Positions 30,393 to 32,333 of a DNA stretch of 32,333 nt are shown piece after piece. The stretch comes from Streptomyces sp. T39 (lineage in GTDB: Bacteria; Actinomycetota; Actinomycetes; Streptomycetales; Streptomycetaceae): NCBI RefSeq assembly GCF_008042045.1, contig NZ_RDBP01000037.1, positions 1,022,005 through 1,054,337 on the forward strand, given 5' to 3'. The notes beneath the pieces were generated by a model. It did no database searches, was not told the DNA's origin, and worked only from the letters and a program-made list of their open reading frames with translations. Every line of letters begins with the position of its first letter. Position 1 is the first letter of the stretch. Position numbers and translations under genes: made by a program.

Positions 30393-31967
30393 CTACTGGC
30401 CCACGCGTCCCGGCTGCAGCGTCCTGCTGAAGAGTACCGTGCCGCCCTCCGCGCGCAGCCGGACGGTCAACTCCCCGCTTCCGCCGTCGATGTCGACCTC
30501 GCCGAAGTACTGCGGCGACTCCATGGGGGAGACGTTCGCCCGCTGCGGCGCCCGGACGAAGACCCGCTCGGGCCCGAACGTGCCGTCCAGCGCGTTCGCC
30601 GGGAACCCGCCCGCCGCCAGCGGCCCGGAGACGAACTCCCAGAACGGCGCGAAGTCCTTGAACGCGGCCCGCTCGGGCGCGTAGTGCTGCGCGGAGGTGT
30701 AGTGGACGTCCGCCGTCAGCCACACGGTTCCGGTGATCCTGCGGTGCTTGATGTACCGCAGCAGACCGGCGATCTGGAGCTCCCGCCCCAGCGGAGCCCC
30801 GGGGTCCCCCTGGGCCACCGCCTCGAAGTCGGTCGCCCCGTCCGGGACCACGAGACCGAGCGGCATGTCGGAGGCGATCACCTTCCACACCGCCCGCGAA
30901 CGCGAGAGCTCGCGCTCGAGCCAGGCGAGCTGCTCGGCGCCGAGGATGCCCTCGGTGTCGTCGGCCTGCCGGCCGGGGGAGTTGGGGTTGCGGAAGGAGC
31001 GCATGTCGAGGACGAACACGTCCAGCAGCGGGCCGTGGTGCACCACCCGGTGGACGCGGCCCCCGGGCCTGCCCGGCGAGAGCGTCCCGACCGGGAAGTA
31101 CTCGGCGAACGCGCGCATCGAGCGCCGGGCGAGCACGTCGACGTCCTTCTCGGTGTACCGGGCGTCGTCGAGGATCTGGCCCGGGTACCAGTTGTTGCGC
31201 ACCTCGTGGTCGTCCCACTGCACGATCGTCGGCACCTGGGCGTTGAACCGGCGCACGTTCTCGTCCAGCAGGTTGTAGCGGAAGTTCCCGCGGTACTCGG
31301 CGAGGGTCTCGGCGACCTTGGACTTCTCCTCGGTCATGAGGTTGCGCCACACCCGGCCGTCGGGCAGCGTCACGCTCGGCTGGAGCGGGCCGTCCGCGTA
31401 CACGGTGTCGCCGCTGCACAGGAAGAAGTCCGGGTCGAGACGGCGCATCTCCTCGTACGCGCGATAGCCGCCGATGTCCGGGTTGATGCCCCACCCCTGG
31501 CCGGCGATGTCGCCCGACCACACGAAGCGCACCCCCTGGCGCCGTCGCGCGGGCGCCGTGCGGAACGTGCCCGTCACCGGCTCGCCGGTGCGGCGGGGGT
31601 CGTCCGGGTCGGCGAGCGTGACGCGGTAGTGCACCTGCTCGCCCGGCGGCAGGCCGCGGAGCACGGTCGTGCCGGTGAAGTCCGTGCCCGGCCCGAGGAG
31701 CGGGCCGTGCCAGGTGCGGGGGCGGCGGAACGATCCGGTGGCCGAGGTCTCCACGATCATCCGGGCCGGCCGGTCGGAGCGGACCCAGACCAGCCCGGAC
31801 GTCGTGGTCACGTCGCCCGTCTGCACGCCCCAGGCCGCGCGCGGGCGGCCGGGGAGCGCGAGGGCCGGGGTCGCCGCCGCGGCGGGCAGGGCGAGCGCGG
31901 CGGACGCCGCCGCCGTGCCGAGCAGTACGGAGCGCCGGGCCGGGGCCGGCCCAGGGACGTGGGACAT
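30393..31967 (-). CDS. phoD: Tat-exported alkaline phosphatase D
   Basis: A 524-residue secreted phosphodiesterase/phosphatase that releases phosphate from organic esters. The N-terminus is a twin-arginine signal (ARRSVLLG with Arg11-Arg12, then an Ala/Leu core and ALALPGR, likely cleaved near residue 39). Then come the PhoD N-terminal beta domain (VQTGDVTTTSGLVWVRSDRPA) and the metallophosphatase domain: VWSGDIAG, FLCSGDTVYADGP (Asp/Tyr ligands), VQWDDHEVRNNW, ASDMPLGLVV and LTADVHYTSAQHY (metal-binding Asp/His). Length is usual for the family. GGAGG lies 7 nt before the ATG. Two 11-bp GTTC direct repeats upstream resemble a PHO box, so control by PhoP under phosphate limitation is likely. 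Confidence 0.95.
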   Translation of the reverse strand: MSHVPGPAPARRSVLLGTAAASAALALPAAAATPALALPGRPRAAWGVQTGDVTTTSGLVWVRSDRPARMIVETSATGSFRRPRTWHGPLLGPGTDFTGTTVLRGLPPGEQVHYRVTLADPDDPRRTGEPVTGTFRTAPARRRQGVRFVWSGDIAGQGWGINPDIGGYRAYEEMRRLDPDFFLCSGDTVYADGPLQPSVTLPDGRVWRNLMTEEKSKVAETLAEYRGNFRYNLLDENVRRFNAQVPTIVQWDDHEVRNNWYPGQILDDARYTEKDVDVLARRSMRAFAEYFPVGTLSPGRPGGRVHRVVHHGPLLDVFVLDMRSFRNPNSPGRQADDTEGILGAEQLAWLERELSRSRAVWKVIASDMPLGLVVPDGATDFEAVAQGDPGAPLGRELQIAGLLRYIKHRRITGTVWLTADVHYTSAQHYAPERAAFKDFAPFWEFVSGPLAAGGFPANALDGTFGPERVFVRAPQRANVSPMESPQYFGEVDIDGGSGELTVRLRAEGGTVLFSRTLQPGRVGQ

Positions 31968-32014
31968 CGTGGTGCCTCCATGCGGGTGCCGAGGTGGGAG
32001 GCCCTCAGCCTGGT

Positions 32015-32032
32015 CCCCGGCGGAGGCCGGGG
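32015..32032 (-). terminator. Hairpin between the hydrolase and phoD genes
   Basis: CCCCGGC - GGAG - GCCGGGG is a perfect 7-bp stem in the 109-bp gap, 45 nt past the hydrolase stop on the minus strand. It may terminate that gene or lie in the phoD leader. Confidence 0.4.
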
Positions 32033-32050
32033 CGCGAACCCCGGATGAAC
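32029..32050 (-). promoter_or_regulatory. PHO-box-like direct repeat upstream of phoD
   Basis: On the minus strand, GTTCATCCGGG (32050-32040) is directly followed by GTTCGCGCCCC (32039-32029). Streptomyces PhoP sites are 11-bp direct repeats with a GTTCACC-like start. Here the first unit matches 6 of 7 and the second 5 of 7. Position is 62-83 bp before the phoD start codon, and phoD genes are known PhoP targets. Confidence 0.5.
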
Positions 32051-32076
32051 ACGGAGGGCGAGGTCGCGCGCCGGGC

Positions 32077-32333
32077 TCAGCGGCTCCCGTCCAGCAGCAC
32101 CCGCGCGACCAGCGCCGGATCGTCGTTCATCGGCACATGGCCGCATCCCGGCAGCCGCACCAGTCGCGCCCCCGGGATCGTCCGCTTGGCGCGCACGCCC
32201 TGGCGCCGCAGCAGCAGCCTGTCCCGCTCGCCCCAGGCGATGGTGACGGGCACCTCCCGCACGTCGTCGGTGAACTGCACGCTCCCGCCCGCGGCGCACG
32301 TCGTCGGTGAACTGCACGCTCCCGCCCGCGGCG
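32077..32333 (-). pseudogene. Alpha/beta hydrolase C-terminus, frame disrupted at the window edge
   Basis: The final ~65 residues of an alpha/beta hydrolase are readable: EVPVTIAWGERDRLLL (strand with the acidic catalytic Asp), PGARLVRLPGCGHVPMND (catalytic His in GCGHVP) and a terminal helix ALVARVLLDGSR. Upstream, 37 bp are exactly duplicated (32259-32295 and 32296-32332). Because 37 is not a multiple of three, the sequence beyond the first copy is out of frame with a normal protein. The rest lies outside the window. The duplication abuts the edge, so it may be a contig-end artefact rather than a true mutation. Confidence 0.7.
32259..32332. repeat. 37-bp exact tandem duplication at the window edge
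   Basis: Two head-to-tail copies of a 37-bp unit beginning GCACGTCGTCGGTGAACTGC lie at 32259-32295 and 32296-32332. The second copy runs to within one base of the end of the window. Confidence 0.95.

Overview
The window is about 73% GC or higher, with the extreme third-position G/C bias, GTG/TTG starts and gene content of a Streptomyces chromosome (conservon-type sensor kinase, second elongation factor Tu, YigZ, SbcCD, UppP, many AsnC and TetR regulators). I see no tRNA, rRNA, CRISPR array, transposase or prophage gene. Most of it is ordinary chromosomal housekeeping. The exceptions are two sequence junctions: a giant perfect inverted repeat at 14555-14699 and a 37-bp tandem duplication at the right edge.

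Left part (1-7836): a TetR regulator (cut by the window edge) is divergent from an FAD monooxygenase, with two near-identical 14-bp palindromic operators between them. A Gfo/Idh/MocA oxidoreductase follows. On the minus strand come apolipoprotein N-acyltransferase (lnt), an RlmG/RsmC-like rRNA methyltransferase, a small protein, undecaprenyl-diphosphatase (uppP) and a TVP38/TMEM64 membrane protein. Lnt, UppP and the DedA-superfamily proteins make this stretch rich in envelope and lipid-carrier functions.

Middle (7837-13606): a small reading frame and a hairpin-rich leader precede a divergent EF-Tu paralogue of the tuf3 type. Next come a spermidine-synthase-like protein with a repetitive N-terminal extension, a Gln/Pro-rich single-pass membrane protein, a hotdog thioesterase, a DedA protein and a gamma-carbonic anhydrase.

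Junction (13607-16205): an octamer tandem array, then a cytochrome P450 cut off in its I-helix, running head-on into the tail of a CvnA-type sensor kinase. The two meet at a 62-bp perfect inverted repeat with a 21-bp spacer. This is either a real foldback rearrangement or an assembly join. The usual conservon partners cvnB, cvnC and cvnD are absent.

Right part (16206-32333): a hexapeptide acetyltransferase, a YbaK-type deacylase, a CoA-binding protein, YigZ and the sbcD-sbcC repair operon. Then come two AsnC regulators, one divergent from a rhodanese and one divergent from a trans-sulfuration PLP enzyme, with a DUF885 hydrolase behind the second. They form a plausible amino-acid/sulfur neighbourhood. 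The window ends with a membrane-anchored ACT-GNAT acetyltransferase, a Tat-exported PhoD phosphatase with a PHO-box-like site, and the C-terminus of an alpha/beta hydrolase disrupted by a 37-bp duplication at the edge.

At least nine genes have a TANNNT -10 hexamer ending 6-7 nt before the start codon, which predicts leaderless transcripts. Convergent gene pairs are commonly separated by long perfect hairpins. All calls come from reading the sequence; no database search was run.
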